This document shows, in pieces, positions 46,744 to 59,247 of a stretch of DNA of 64,000 nt. Source of the DNA: Psilocybe azurescens (Eukaryota; Basidiomycota; Agaricomycetes; Agaricales; Agrocybaceae); the NCBI GenBank assembly GCA_023853785.1, contig JAJIRX010000681.1, positions 186,001-250,000 of the forward strand. The letters run 5' to 3'. The position numbers and the translations under genes are program-made. The notes below the pieces were generated by a model. That model had not been told where the DNA came from and searched no databases. It worked only from the letters and a program-made list of their open reading frames with translations. Within the stretch, counting starts at the first letter, position 1. Each line of letters opens with the position of its first letter.

Positions 46744-49700
46744 TTATATAGAATATCCATCATCATTGTGGGGGCTGCCATAATTGGGCTGGGGTGGTGC
46801 TGCACCTGGGGGAGAGAAAACACCGTAGAACTTCGCGAGTAACGATTTTGAGGAGGGGCTTGAGATGTCGGCCGTCTTCCTGTTGGTCTAGCAACACGAC
46901 GCACGCCATCTGGCCCGGGAACGGGACCAGAGTCCATGAGCCGTATGCCTCGTCCTCCTCGGCCTGCTGGGTCTTCATAATCCGGGACAAATGGAGTATG
47001 CTCGTCATAATTCGTCGGAGACGTGGTTTGAGAACGGAACGGGTTTTGGGAATCAGAAGGTGGTTGAGGGCTCGGGCCTTGTCGGCTGAAACGTGGGTCG
47101 AAGGGAGAAGTAGGTGAAAGGAGACGTTGATTGGTCGACGAAGAGTCAGAAGTCTCCGTTGTGTAGCTGTCATTAGTCTGAGGGCCTGGAATTAAACGGA
47201 GGTTGGATCCTGAGCCGTTATCCGGAGGATAATTAGCGTCTTCGCTTGACCTCGACATTCCGACAGACGATGCGGAAGACATCAATTGCCTATTGCTGAC
47301 GGCTAGCGGAGCAGGAAGCATCAAAAGAGCATTGCTATCGTGCCTTGGACGAGGATTGCTATAGTTTGCGGAGTCCAATGTGCTGGCATCGAAGGCGGGT
47401 GGTTGATGAGTGAGGTCAGAGTTTGACGCCAGCGAGTAACGGTTACTGTCAGTCCTTCAAATGATACCCATCAGCATCCAACGTAACCAGAAACTTTCGA
47501 AAATATGCTTACTTCTTCTCATAAGTAGAATCTCTTGACTGCGTTCCGCTCTTCCAGCGACGATCGCGCTCAAATTCTGCCCATCGTTTCATCACAATAT
47601 GCGAAGAGTCAAACTCTCCCTCTTTGTCGCCGTGGTCGCCTCCTTTATCACCGAGGACCTTTCTCGTCTCTCCCCATGAGAAGTCGTCAAAATGCCAAAA
47701 GGCATAAGCGGGTAGCAGCCCGTTCCAAATGGGCAAAGAAATGAGGTAGACCAACATCCATCCGACATAAGCTATCTTGCGCGATGTGACCACAATTAAA
47801 AGACCCGGAAGGCCAAGTACGATGGCCAAAAGGATCAAAGGGATGGTGGTGTTGGTTCCTCCGGGAATGATAGAGACGATAATGAGGTATAGGGTAAAAG
47901 CGATAGCCGCGGGGAGGACGAGAGTTCCAGCCAATTCCATTCCAACCACAAACTGCATCGAGAAGCAGAAAGTACCGCAAAGATCTCGGACCAACAAAAG
48001 CTCTGCCAAGTTGTGGATCGTCGAGTTAATCCAGCGACGGCGCTGGGATAGCAAAACGCGGAATGTGTCCGGAACCACGGTCTTGCAAACGGCCTGGGGG
48101 CAGAATACATTCTTGCGCTTGGGGAAGGTCTTCAACATAAGGGTTGTTAGATAACGATCCTCTCCAAGCAAAAGCAAATTCTTCTTGTGAAGGGTGTCGA
48201 CCACATTCTCCGAGTAGTGTTCCACAATATCCGGATTGGCAAGAATTGGCACCCAATAACCAGAATCACCTTTGGGGGCCTTGATCCGGTACATGGTGAA
48301 ACAACCAGGCAAACAGGTTACGCCTCCAAACATAGACTCGAAGGCCTTGGTCATGTGGTGAGAGATATAGTACTCGAAAACTTGATGGCGAAGAAAATAA
48401 TTGAGAAATGACATCATGCAACGAACAAAGTAACATACCTTGCATCATAGTAACAAAGGTCTCCGCCTTATTTGCGATCTTCGTTTCCCCACACAAACCC
48501 ATAATATCCTCGTCGTGAATCATACAACTGACCATCCGCGTCAACGAATCCGGGAAAACCTTCGTGTCGGCATCCACACAGAGCACAAGCTCGTACCGAT
48601 CGGGACTAACTCCTGTTACCCGCCAAAGAGAGTTGAAAAATTCATACTCGAAGGTCGTCATACGTTCGTCAAACATAACTTTCTGCAGGAACGCCATAAG
48701 CACAATCTGACTGTCACGTTTGCCACGATTTCCTGGCTTCGGGTCGTTGGCCTCTAGAGGATTACCACATTTGGCGACAAGGACCATGGGAACGCGTTGT
48801 TGCTTTGAGCGTTCAGTTGTGGCATCATCGTAATCGTAGAAACCCGCATAAACCTTGGCCATGTTGTGACGTTTGTGGCCGTCAGCAATAGCAACGTATG
48901 AGTGAGGCTCGACTTCATTGACAGGAATAATCAACTCCTTCATCATCGTTAAACAGATTTCTGGAGTCGTCATTGTGTTTCCAGCGCCCTTGACCATACC
49001 ATCGGCAATGACAAGAATAACTTTGTGGCTATTGGGGTAATCGGTGGTTGCCAATGAATCGAGAGTCGTTCGTAAACCTTCGACAGACTCCGAGTAGGCA
49101 GTGACGAGACAGATGGTGTGTGCCAACGGGAAATTGAATGGCTCATAGTCGATAGGAGGTTGTGGTACAACATTCATCAAGGGGAAAGGGCATGGGTTTT
49201 CGACAAAATTAGCGCGAGGTGATCCTTCCGCAAGCGACATCGTACTCCTGGACTGTCTATAACTTGGCGAGTCTGGAGGTGTGCCTTTTCCACCTTTGGT
49301 AGAATACATGGTCGATCGTTTATAGTTTGTTGATGATGAGTCGAGTATCCCATATGCAGTGCTTGGTCGGCCTCCTGATGTCTTCAAAAGATTGTCGGAA
49401 GGAGTAAAGCGTGAATGACTTGGCAAAAATGTCTTCCTGTTGTTCTTTCCTGGTCGAAGGCCATTCTTGTTGACATTCGGGCGAAGTTCACTGGGAGCTG
49501 GGCGGTAGATATCGTTGGTCCAGTTTTCAATTTCAGTCGACCTTTGCATCCGTTGTTCATAAGTCTCTCGAGGGAAATTACCAAGCTTCCAGGAGAAGAA
49601 CCATTGGAACATGACAGCCATAATGAAGCGGATGCCGACGACGCCAATAATGAAGATGAGAGACAGATACAAGACGACTGAAGAGGCAACACAACCAATG

Positions 49701-51330
49701 GAGTTAGTGTCGATGAATCCTATGTTAACGATATCTTGCAAGCAATGACCCAGTTGCTGTTGCTTTCCACGTTCAAAAAGCATAGTCAAATCCTTGCCGT
49801 TGAAGGTTCCATTGGCTGTCTTCATATCATCAAATATCTTGGGATAGTTTACTTGTGCCCCACTGAGCCACTGGAGTAGGTTCAAATCAAGAACAGTGCT
49901 ATGACACGGTTGAGCAACGCTGGGTTATTGAATGGATAAGATATACTCACGATCCATAAACAGCCAGGTTGCGCTTCGGATTCTTGATATCGTCCCATGT
50001 GTAATAGACCTGACCGAGAATTTGGACTCTCTCCAAAAGTGAGCGAGCGTTCGACGAAAGATGACAGTTGGTTGAAGTTTCATAGCCTGTGATATTTGCA
50101 CCAGATGCGCCATATTGACTGAAAATGTTACAAGGAAAATACCAGTCGAGATTGTTGCCGTTCCCTGTGATACTAGAGCTTGAGGCGCGAGTAATCAATC
50201 CCAAGCAGTTTTGATTTGTCTTCTGAAATAAAAACGAAGCATCATTGCCGGCAAGATTCCAGCCACCTGTCAACAAAGGATTGGTGGTTCCATTGAAGGT
50301 ACTGCCGGCCTGAGGATGACGAAAGTTTGTAAAGTTGTAGTCGTAGCCATGGATAACAACAGAGCCATTTCCGATGTTATCGTCACCAATGGCACCACCA
50401 TGAAACCGGTTAGGAGGTTTCCCACAGACACTAATAGTGAAACCGAAGGTGAGAAAACCGACACCAGCCATCAGGCCTGCAATAATGGACAAAAGTCCCA
50501 TTTTCTCTCTCCACGCTCGCTGTTGTTCCGGACTGCGGATACCTTGGAAAGATGAGAACGGTGAAAGTTTATAAAATAACAAGAGGCATACCACAAGACT
50601 TTAAGAGAAATGAAGGCACCAATATGGTGAGGATTAAGCAGTAAGTCATCCATGGACCACCAGGACCAGGACCTTTCCAGATCCCTGATTTTTCTTGGGT
50701 TCTGGAACGGGAGGAAGCAGATGATGTAGATGGTTGCTGGCGTTTCCTGCGTAACGTGTGGCCTCGTTTAAAAGGGCAAGACCTGACTCGTGTACGTCTT
50801 CTTCTCGGGCAAGAAGAGAGCGGCCTCTCCGTAACTGAGGATAGTTTCCGGTGGCTAAAAAAGAGAGATAAAGAGATGGATTGAGAAATTGCTGGTGCAA
50901 TTCGAGGGAGCAATATTCTCACATGACGGCATGACGCCCACCCTGCCCGCACCCTCTTCTTCGAGCTGAGCTACGTGACTTCGGTAGTGCCATTGCCTAT
51001 GACCTGGATCTATCTTCTCGCGATCTGGGCGGACAAGGCTTTTCTTCCTAGCCACGCGCGCCGGGTCGAACTGGTCGGAGTGCTCTGGATCGCCGCTCAT
51101 GAGCTGAGGGACATACGCAGAGGCTGCCCTTTGTCTGTGCTCATCTAGATGGCCTTTCCTATCGCCTTGCTCGACATCTTGAAACGAGACACCGGCCTTG
51201 GAGCTTTCGCTTGGTTGGATGGGGGCCGTGCCTGCTGCTGCTGCTGCTGCTGCTGGGGATTGGGCGAGGCTGAATGAGAGGTGGGGCGGGCTGAGCGAGG
51301 GGGCCGCCTGTCAGCACCCCGGTTGTCCAT
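46744..51330 (-). CDS. Chitin synthase, class IV-like (division 2)
   Basis: Six exons: 51330-50923, 50854-50592, 50542-49951, 49898-48439, 48380-47513 and 47454-46744; about 1434 aa. It polymerises N-acetylglucosamine from UDP-GlcNAc into wall chitin at the plasma membrane. Order: polyQ and disordered N-terminus, two membrane helices ([30 protein letters not shown]), an extracytoplasmic region with a cytochrome-b5-like stretch ending [11 protein letters not shown], another helix, then the GT2 domain. Key residues: [50 protein letters not shown] and [17 protein letters not shown] (the QxxRW motif), followed by helices and [10 protein letters not shown]. The b5-like region plus WGETR is typical of ScCHS3-type enzymes. 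Bases seem missing at about 51195-51202, TTT 50674-50676 and GGGGG 46808-46812; the last restores an end of NDDGYSI. Confidence 0.93.
51232..51255. repeat. CTG microsatellite coding polyQ
   Basis: Eight CTG units on the plus strand, read as CAG (eight Gln) in the disordered N-terminus of chitin synthase. Likely length-polymorphic between strains. Confidence 0.9.
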
Positions 51331-52146
51331 GGGGGAATGGATGAAAGGAAGGAAGAGGGAGCAGGGGAAAGAAATAGGAAGGGGAGGGAGGCGGACGGAG
51401 TTGAAAGAGGTGAGATGGATGTTGTCTGACAGTCAGGCTGGGAGGAACGAGCCTAGTCCAAAGCCACCGGCGATTTCCTTTTAGGTTTCCTCAAGTTTTG
51501 CGCAAATTTGCATGTTTTAAATGGCATCACCTACATATAGTTCTCTGGCCTATAATAGCCACTCGTGCCTTCGTACTACGCAAATCCTACTCAACTTGCC
51601 ATCTATTTATCCTGCTTCCCAAATGTCTTCCATATCCTCAGGATCGACACCGATTCCCGGGTGTATTAAAGTATACTTCCCCAATCCATTATCCGCCTAC
51701 GGGAAGACGGTGGTCAGTCACCCTCCTGAGTCCTCCTCTGTTGTATCATTCGAACCTCATACACACGCTCTCTCCGGCTATATTTCACCGAATATGGGCA
51801 AGATTCTTCTTTTTCCACTGCGGCGTCGAAACCGTTGTCTCAATGACCGCGTTTTTGAACACAAAGGTGATGCATTGATGATGCTCCCGGCATTTCAATT
51901 TGTCCTTGCTCGACGGGTTCTGTATTAATGGATCACGTGAGTAACCACTTAAGCCGTGAAGCGCTGATCAGATTTTATTCAGTGAGGCGCGTCCCTCGGC
52001 CAAAACCTTTCGGCCCGAATCTTGGCTGGCTTACGAGTAGCATCGACAATCAGCGAGCGCGCAGTGCATGCAGCGACTCTAGGGTCCCGAAACTGCCCTT
52101 ATTTTCTTCCTGTATCTTCCTCAGTCCTCGCTGACCTTTCTGTCCA
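51331..52146. promoter_or_regulatory. Divergent promoter, chitin synthase / Sec14-like
   Basis: 816 bp between divergent genes. G/A-rich on the chitin synthase side (51340-51420), which reads as CT-rich on the coding strand and is common before fungal starts. Frames here overlap no motif. Confidence 0.45.
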
Positions 52147-53463
52147 ATGCCCGCGACCACAAAAGTCCTCACTACCCCCGCTCCCGGAACTGTCATTGGG
52201 CCAAAATATGATTACTCCGAAGAGCAGCAAACTAAAATCAATGAGCTGCGGGAGGCATGTCGCTCTCTGTTCTATCTTTCAGGCGCATATATTAACTTTG
52301 CTTGCCAATTTTGTCTATTCGATAACCTTCAAAGTACGCAGGCACTGTCTCGCTTCCTTCTACAGACGATTACTACCCTTGGGAACACCGGTGGTTAAAT
52401 CAACCAGACACTATTCCTCGCTATATGCGTTCAGCCAAATGGAACTTGCCAGACGCCAAGAAGCGCATACTTGCTACCCTAGAGTGGCGCAGAGAGTTTA
52501 AACCAGACCTTATTCGACCAGATGAAGTCAAAATAGAAAGCGAGACGGGTAAGATGTAAGTAGCATCTCTAGCTAATTACTGGCTATTTTTATTGATCCT
52601 TTCTTCTCTAGTCTCATCAACGGATTTGATAAGGACGGACGCCCTATCATTTATATGCGCCCGGGAAGAGAGAATACAGAGACCGGTCCTCGACAGCTCA
52701 GGCATCTTGTGTGGTGTTTGTAAGCTTGCGGCATCCAAGAAGAATCCAGCATTAGCCCTCATCTGTATTTGTATTTCAGGGAGCGCGCCAAAGATCTCAT
52801 GCCTCCCGGGCAAGAATCTTTGGTCATCATTGTTGACTATAAATCTACGACGCTGCGTACGAACCCTTCGATCTCAGTAGCGAGAAAGGTTTTGAATATC
52901 CTACAACAACACTATGTCGAGACACTCGGCCGTGCTATTGTCGTCAACCTCCCATTCCTCCTCAACTTTTTCTATAAAGGAATCTCACCGTTCCTGGACC
53001 CTGTCACCCGAGACAAGGTCGGTTTGTCATTTATTGCTGTGTTGCGCAGACCATTGATGTGTAGTTACGCCTTGCCCATCCCCAGATGCGCTTTAACCCC
53101 GATTTATTCGAGCTCATTCCAGCATCACAATTAGATGCCGATTTCGGGGGAGAGTACGAATACGAATTTGAGCCGGAGAGTTATTGGGACCAAATTGTAG
53201 CGTATGTTTGCCTTTCCCGAACCCATGTGCTAAAAGCAACCCACATACTGACGTCATGGATGACTTTATTCTCGTAACTTTACAGTGCTTGTGGTGTCTC
53301 TCCAGAAGGCACACGCATGGACTTTCCCCCTGCTGCAGCTCACAAGTCTTCAGAGATGCCTTCGTCTCATAGTTCCTCAGTTTCCGACAAAGTTGCAGCT
53401 GATGTCACCGCCATCCCAGTAGAAGCAAACGAAAACAAGCAATCCATTCAAATCGTTTCATAA
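52147..53463 (+). CDS. Sec14-like CRAL-TRIO phosphatidylinositol transfer protein
   Basis: Six exons: 52147-52258, 52342-52555, 52612-52719, 52780-53017, 53086-53201 and 53286-53463; 321 aa with clean phases. Sec14-type proteins exchange phosphatidylinositol and another lipid and stimulate PI kinases. The CRAL-TRIO N-domain is TDDYYPWEHRWLNQPDTIPR with AKKRILATLEWRREFKPD. The lipid-binding lobe has GFDKDGRPIIYMRPGRENTE, SLVIIVDYKSTTLR, VLNILQQHYVETLGRAIVVN and FLLNFFYKGISPFLDPVTRD. The phrase RFNPDLFELIPASQLDADFG recalls yeast Pdr16/Sfh-type members. A disordered Ser/Ala tail follows. No membrane helix; peripheral at ER/Golgi or lipid droplets. Confidence 0.92.
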
Positions 53464-53976
53464 ATCTATCTATCAATGTCGTGGTCACGTCCATATCTTT
53501 GTCTTATCACCCGATTCCCTCACTGTATCTATAAGGTTCTGTTATCCTAGACTTTTGTTGTAGAAAGAAATTCTCGTGGTATGAAGTCAACTATATGCGC
53601 AAATTTACTATTCGCCTTTGTTTTTGTTTCTTAAAGGCACGAGATTATAGAAGGCCAAAGGAAGTGAATTCTATGCGTTAAATAAATAACGCCTTGTATT
53701 GCTGTGCTACATACGTGTAAACTTAGGTATAATGAAAAAAGAGCAAAACGACAAAGAGTCGGAATGCAGAGGCCGTCGAGTATAATATCGAGTAATAGTG
53801 GCACTAGTGGTACAAAGTCAATGATGGTGGGGAATGATGGTGATGTGCTTGATTAGATGTCCAAAGTCTGGGGATATATATTAAAAAGAAGAAAAGACAA
53901 CGAAAGAAAGGGTGGTTCTGGGACTTTTCAATTTGAAAGATATCTCCCAATAACTGTAAAGCCATGTCGAAGACCA
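53464..53976. other. Intergenic, convergent 3' flanks
   Basis: 513 bp between two converging genes. AT-rich; no feature recognised. Confidence 0.45.
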
Positions 53977-56900
53977 TCAGTTAAGAGGTCCAAAACAAAA
54001 AAAAGAAGCCGGCAAATTAGTATTGTTGGAGAAATGTTTGCACTTTTTTCTATGGGCCCGCCTTCCAGCTGGAAGGTGGGGCAGCCTGCGAGGTGGCAAT
54101 CCCCGACTAGGATGTGCTGGCTGACTGGCAGTTCTTGATCTTGGGTTCGCTTTCATATCAGGACTCGACCGGCCATTGGGGGACCGCGAAGCAGGAAGAG
54201 GTGGCACTGGTGGAAAGTATCCAGAGCTACGGGGCTGATTGCCTGGACGCCTCAGCTGCTGCCCATTACGCCCATAATCAGCGGAAGGACTGGAGAAATC
54301 ACCATAAGAACTTCTCGAAGAACTCCAGTTGCCACCGCCATTACGACCACTGGGACCACCATATTCGCTTCGAGACCCGCTAATCGCATCTCCTGACCCA
54401 ATGCTGCCACCGTACATCGATCGAGCTCCGCCGTAAACAGACGCTGAGCTTGGCCAACCACCGCCTTGCATCATGTTCATCATGTTGAACTGAGGAGACA
54501 TCATCGAAGGTGCCGCGGAACCGCCGTAGACGCTTCCTCCGCCGTAAACACTTCCTCCACCATAAACGCTTCCTCCACCTAATCCGCCAACAGTCGAACC
54601 ACGTTCCCATTCATCAGCTGCAGCTGCCATTGCCTGTTGAGCGACTGCCATTTGATACGCTTGCTTCGCAATCAACATGGCTTGTTGGTGCGCTGCCATG
54701 AAATTAGGATCTGCGGGTGGAGGTATCATAAACTGGGCAGGAGAAAGCATAGACTGTCCCATGTTGTTGCCCCATGCCCCAGGGTTTGGTGATCCACCAA
54801 AACCCATTTGCATGGCCATAGGGTTACCTATTGCCATCATAGGATTTAGCGTTGACATTCGGGTGTTCATCGTCTGATTGATAGGCATGTCATCTTCCTC
54901 ATCATCGTCAACGACAGGGCCTCTTCCGTTGATAACATTTCCGAGCTACAGAAAGCATTTAAGTCAGTATACCAATACAAGTGAATGAAATTGAATACCT
55001 CAATTGCTGCCTTGGCTTCCGTCCTCCGTCGTTCGCGCCTTTTGTATTCCAGACGATCCTCATCATTGCTAGTATCGCCAGCCTCCGAACCGCTTCTGTT
55101 AGTCTCTTTGAAATGACTTCTGCTAGGTGGTTTAAGTTCTTGTTCAATGTCATCCTCGAAGCTAACACTTCTCCGTTTGACGTGTCCTTTGGGCTTGCTC
55201 TCTTCTTGCATAACAATGTCACTTCCGTCCCGAGGTGTCAATGGCGCTCGACCACTGCTCGAATCACCCGTGGAGCTGGCAGGACTATTGCGTCGAACAG
55301 CAAATGGCTTGTCGGGAGCGCGGAAAGTCTTGGGCATTTGCGACGATAGTGGCACACCTGTCAGCATAGTGGAACTTCGTTGCCGTACTGCAGGGGGGTC
55401 TCGAAGGGCTGCCCTCTCTCTGATTTGTTCTGACTGGGACTGGGCTGGGTAACAATAGTGTCACTCGTGAACGATTTCCTAGGCGCATAGTTCGCCGACG
55501 AGGATTCAGTGATAAGGGTCGAACTTCGTGGTCTTGGGGTGGTGTATTCAGAAGAAGCCGTTCCATTAGACGATGTCGCAGTATTTGATGAGTTGGTAGT
55601 ATTATTAGGCCGCGACAAAGGCGGCCTCGAGGTAACACTAAAAGCCGGCGGAGGCGAACGCTCTTTGATAGGAATAGGAGCGATCCTATCTTCGCTAGTA
55701 GACTTTTCCACTACCTCATTTTCTTCGTCATCACTTTCACTATCGGTGGATTCCTCTGATGCCTCTCCATTGCGAGATATAAATTTTATCCCAGCACTTC
55801 CGAGCAACTGCGCAAGCTCCTGATCAACGGGGCTATGCTCCGCTTCGGTTGGGGCATTGGAAACGGCACGAGCATTTGGCATAGCCAATGGTGCATGAGA
55901 TCGACTAGGGAGAGGGGCTGGCGTCTGTTCAATTTTTGGCTTCGTTTGCGAGGCATCAGATTCGCTGTCGTTGTTGTCGTCATCATCATCATCATCATCA
56001 TCCGAGCTTGAACTAGCATTATGCGAAGGCGCCGAGTTTGCTGGGGCCGGAATTGACGACGGAAAAGTTGTAGAGCTAGGGGTAGTGGGTGATGCCAAAT
56101 TCGTCTGAATAACCTTCGTCAAACGATCAGTGATTGGAACTCTCCTTTGTTCCGGGCTTGTCTCCGGTGTGCGCGAGACAGCCGTCATGTTACTCCTGCC
56201 TCGTGTTGCCTGCAAATCGTTCTTGCTAACATACTGGTCCAATTCATTGGCAGGAGACTCAGGCGGTGAAATAAATTTGACTGGGGGAACCTTCCGTGTC
56301 AATGGCAAATTGTCATCCCGTGTTGGGACGCCAACCAGAAGTAGATACTGGACTCTCCACCAATGGGGGTTGAGGGTTTTGCGTAGGCATTTTGCCCAGC
56401 GATAGCAAAGTTGGTCCTTCTGTAAACCCAGGAGAATTTTTGTCAGGAGCTGTGTACGAGCGCTTTGGACCAGTGAGTTCGTTAATGTCGATGAGAGGCT
56501 TAGGAGGGACGTTAGTATTGGAACGTGTAGTGACATTTCCAGTCGACCTAGAGTGCAGATTGGAATACGAGGACATTGCACTTCCTGGTCTCCGGGGCCC
56601 TACAAGTTTGGCTAACGGTGCATCATCCTCAGAATCAGAGCTGGAGGAAACCTGTGAATTTTTCCTAGGAGGTGCAATAGAAGCAGTATTCTTATCAGGA
56701 CCCTTAGAAAGTGTCTGAGATGGTTGAGACGCTTTGAGAGGTTGAGGTAGGGCAGATCTACTTTCCAATGCGGCATCTAGGTCAAAAGGTCAGCTCAATT
56801 AATTACGGGAGATAAGAACTCGACCACTTACGATTATTCATGTTTGAATTGGAAGCAGCCAAAACACTCGCTCTTTGCGCAGCTGCTGATGGTGAAATCG

Positions 56901-58321
56901 CACTAGCCGAAGCACTGGCGCGCGGTCTAATACCACCTGCGTAATGGCTCATGCTTGATTGCGAACGAGGAGGTATTTCAGGGATCTTCCTCGTCGTTTC
57001 AAACTGAATGGTGGATTCCGGTCGAGAAGTTGGACTTTGGGAAACAGAATGTCCAACGTGGGATTTAGGCGCACGCTGGGGAAATGGGGCGTCCTTCGAT
57101 CTGGAAGGAACAGATGGCATGTGTCCGTGTCCTATTTCTGACTTTGCTCGCGCCTTGTCCATACGTCCAGGTGCATTAAATGATGCTCTCCCAGAGCTTC
57201 TCTGTTGAGCAGTCTCATCTCCTGATTCCTCGTCAGAGGATGAATCGGGGAATTGGAGTCAGACGTATTAGCAAAGGCCATACTAGAACGCCGTCTTTGT
57301 TGTAGAGCAGTTTGGGACACAGCTGGATGCGAACGAGATGGTCGAGGACTACCGTTCCCGTGAGACTCCTCCTACTGACACTGCTCCCCGGATGAGGTAA
57401 TCCAGGTAATGGACTCGTTGAACGGAAGGATGGCGAAGGTGATCCAGCAAGACTGCGCCGTGATTGAGCTTCCCGGAAGGCGGCTACAGATATCCGTTGA
57501 GAAGAATCAGAGTTTATACTTTCTCCGCGAGGGCGAGGAACCGGTGGTGCCAATGAAACATTAGAACCATTTGATGGTGAAGGCGGTCGGACGTGGCGGA
57601 AGGACTTGAGATTGAAAGATTGGCCAGGATCAGGATTCGTTTGCGACGTTGACGAGCTTGGTGACATATTTGAGGTAGAACTGTGACCTGTAGGAGACGC
57701 GGATGGGGTAGGTTGTTGTTTTGCCCATGGAAACAGAGACGGTCTTTTCTGGGGATGTTGTTGGGAAGGACCATTCTGAGAGTTTGAAACTGTAAGAGCT
57801 GGATCATTCGGTAAAGAACGTGTGGAAAGAGCGCTATTTGGATCGCCATAGGCTGCAAAGATGGCGGATCTAGAGGGTGGCGGGCGCAGACGGCGGTCAA
57901 CCGGGTCGTCTGTGCTGGCGCGTGATGGAAGTGGTGGGCGGAGAGAAGTGTTGAAATTTTGTGCACTAGTTTCCAAAGAAACATTGCTATTTGAGTTTAC
58001 TCCTGAGATGTTCGACTTTTTGCGGCTAAAAGCCAAGCGTAGTCGGCCGCCATTGGTAGGTGAAGGTGTAGGAGATATTGGAGGTGCATAAGTATTGCTT
58101 GATGGGTAATGCTCACGAGCCGAGTCCGGATGTAGCAAGTCCCTAGAAGGAGGATAGGATGGTAAGGATTTGCCTGCATAGGAAGATGTCGTTGGAGATG
58201 AAAGGGTAGAATCTAATTCGGAGGCCGCTGTGCTGCTGTGTATACTGCCGGTGTGGTCATCTTGTTTTGAGCGAGGAGAAGATTTGTTCTTCCTCGAGAA
58301 TATGCTTGACAAGAGTGGCAT
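53977..58321 (-). CDS. Large low-complexity cytoplasmic protein, uncharacterised
   Basis: Three exons, 58321-56832, 56776-54999 and 54945-53977; about 1412 aa when four indels are corrected. The start MPLLSSIFSRKNK resembles fungal bud-neck or signalling scaffold proteins. Most of the chain is Ser/Pro/Asn-rich disorder. Islands of possible conservation are GKGRSKLSV-free basic motifs, KVPPVKFISPPESPANELDQ, ELAQLLGSAGIKFISRNGEA, RRSVSFEDDIEQEL followed by acidic patches, and near the end DDEEDDMPINQTMNTRMSTL with LNPMMAIGNPMAMQMGFGG. Three GGGSVYG repeats follow. Bases seem missing at GGGG 57247-57250, CCC 57357-57359 and GGGGGG 55393-55398, and one extra at CCC 56317-56319. Exon totals become divisible by three after these corrections, supporting the model. 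Function unknown. Confidence 0.6.
54524..54590 (-). repeat. Short tandem GGGSVYG coding repeat
   Basis: Three near-identical 21-bp units on the minus strand encode GGGSVYG. They sit in the Met/Gly-rich C-terminal part of the large low-complexity protein. Confidence 0.75.
55980..56002. repeat. TCA microsatellite coding polyAsp
   Basis: About seven to eight TCA units on the plus strand give a run of Asp on the coding strand, part of an acidic stretch in the large low-complexity protein. Confidence 0.8.
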
Positions 58322-59247
58322 TGAATGAAATGGAACTGAGCACGCCGCGGGCTTCCAGAGATGGAATCAGGGGAAGCCAGTGGGGTGTGCAGAGGCCAAA
58401 AAGGTGTCAGCCACGACTCCAAGGCCAGGTAAATAAAGAGGAGAGAGAAAACACGCGCCGCAGGCGACTGCTCTGGAGGAGATGCAGCACTGGAGTCGAC
58501 GGTGAGGTAAGAGGCCGGTGTGAAGAGAAAAAGTTGGGAACGGACTCGAGGCTGCCCAGGCCACCAATGTTTGCTACTGTTGGTCCCGTCGGACTGCATC
58601 ATCTTCATTTATTCTTTCCGGGAATTTCATTCAAATTCTGCTGCTCCTGGCAACTCTCAATTGCAAAATACTCTGCTCCTGAACAATTATTCAATTTTAT
58701 CTGTTATTCACTGAGCACACTGGGGTCAGATTAGACCTGCTTGCACTAAGTAAACCGAAAATTAATGACATCACTGTCATTCGTATAACCTCCGTTCATT
58801 TGAGCCTACAGACGCATGGCTGCAGATAGTTACTCGGTCACCAGATCCTCTTTATCGTCCAACTCGTACCTGCTACCTCTCAAAGTCTATCGGAACCATC
58901 TCTGTCCGATCCATTCACTACGACATCTTGGGTTGAGTGTATCACTTCCAGGCCTTCTATATCTCATGTTACGTCTGCTAGACAGGTGGAATGCTCCTGC
59001 CACTTCCCGAGTCTCGATGGTGAAATAGCGAGCCACTCAGATTCCATACATGGTCCATACACGCTGCTTCACGAATGGCCATCTATCCCCGGTCCTACCG
59101 GTCAAAGTTGCCTCGACTTTTTTGTGGCGTCATGCAAGACAAATATCTCCATCAAAATACAAGCGGTATCTATATGGGACTATCACCATGACATGCACCT
59201 TATTTAGGCAAGCGCAAGTCTTGAAGGGAGGAAAAGAAGGCAATAAT
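58322..59247. other. Intergenic, promoter of large low-complexity gene
   Basis: 926 bp between two leftward genes. The frame at 58267-58734 runs antisense to the 5' region of the gene and has no motifs. Nothing supported. Confidence 0.4.

Noticed and set aside
58267..58734. 155-codon plus-strand frame
   Set aside because: It is antisense to the 5' end of the large low-complexity gene and has no recognisable features.
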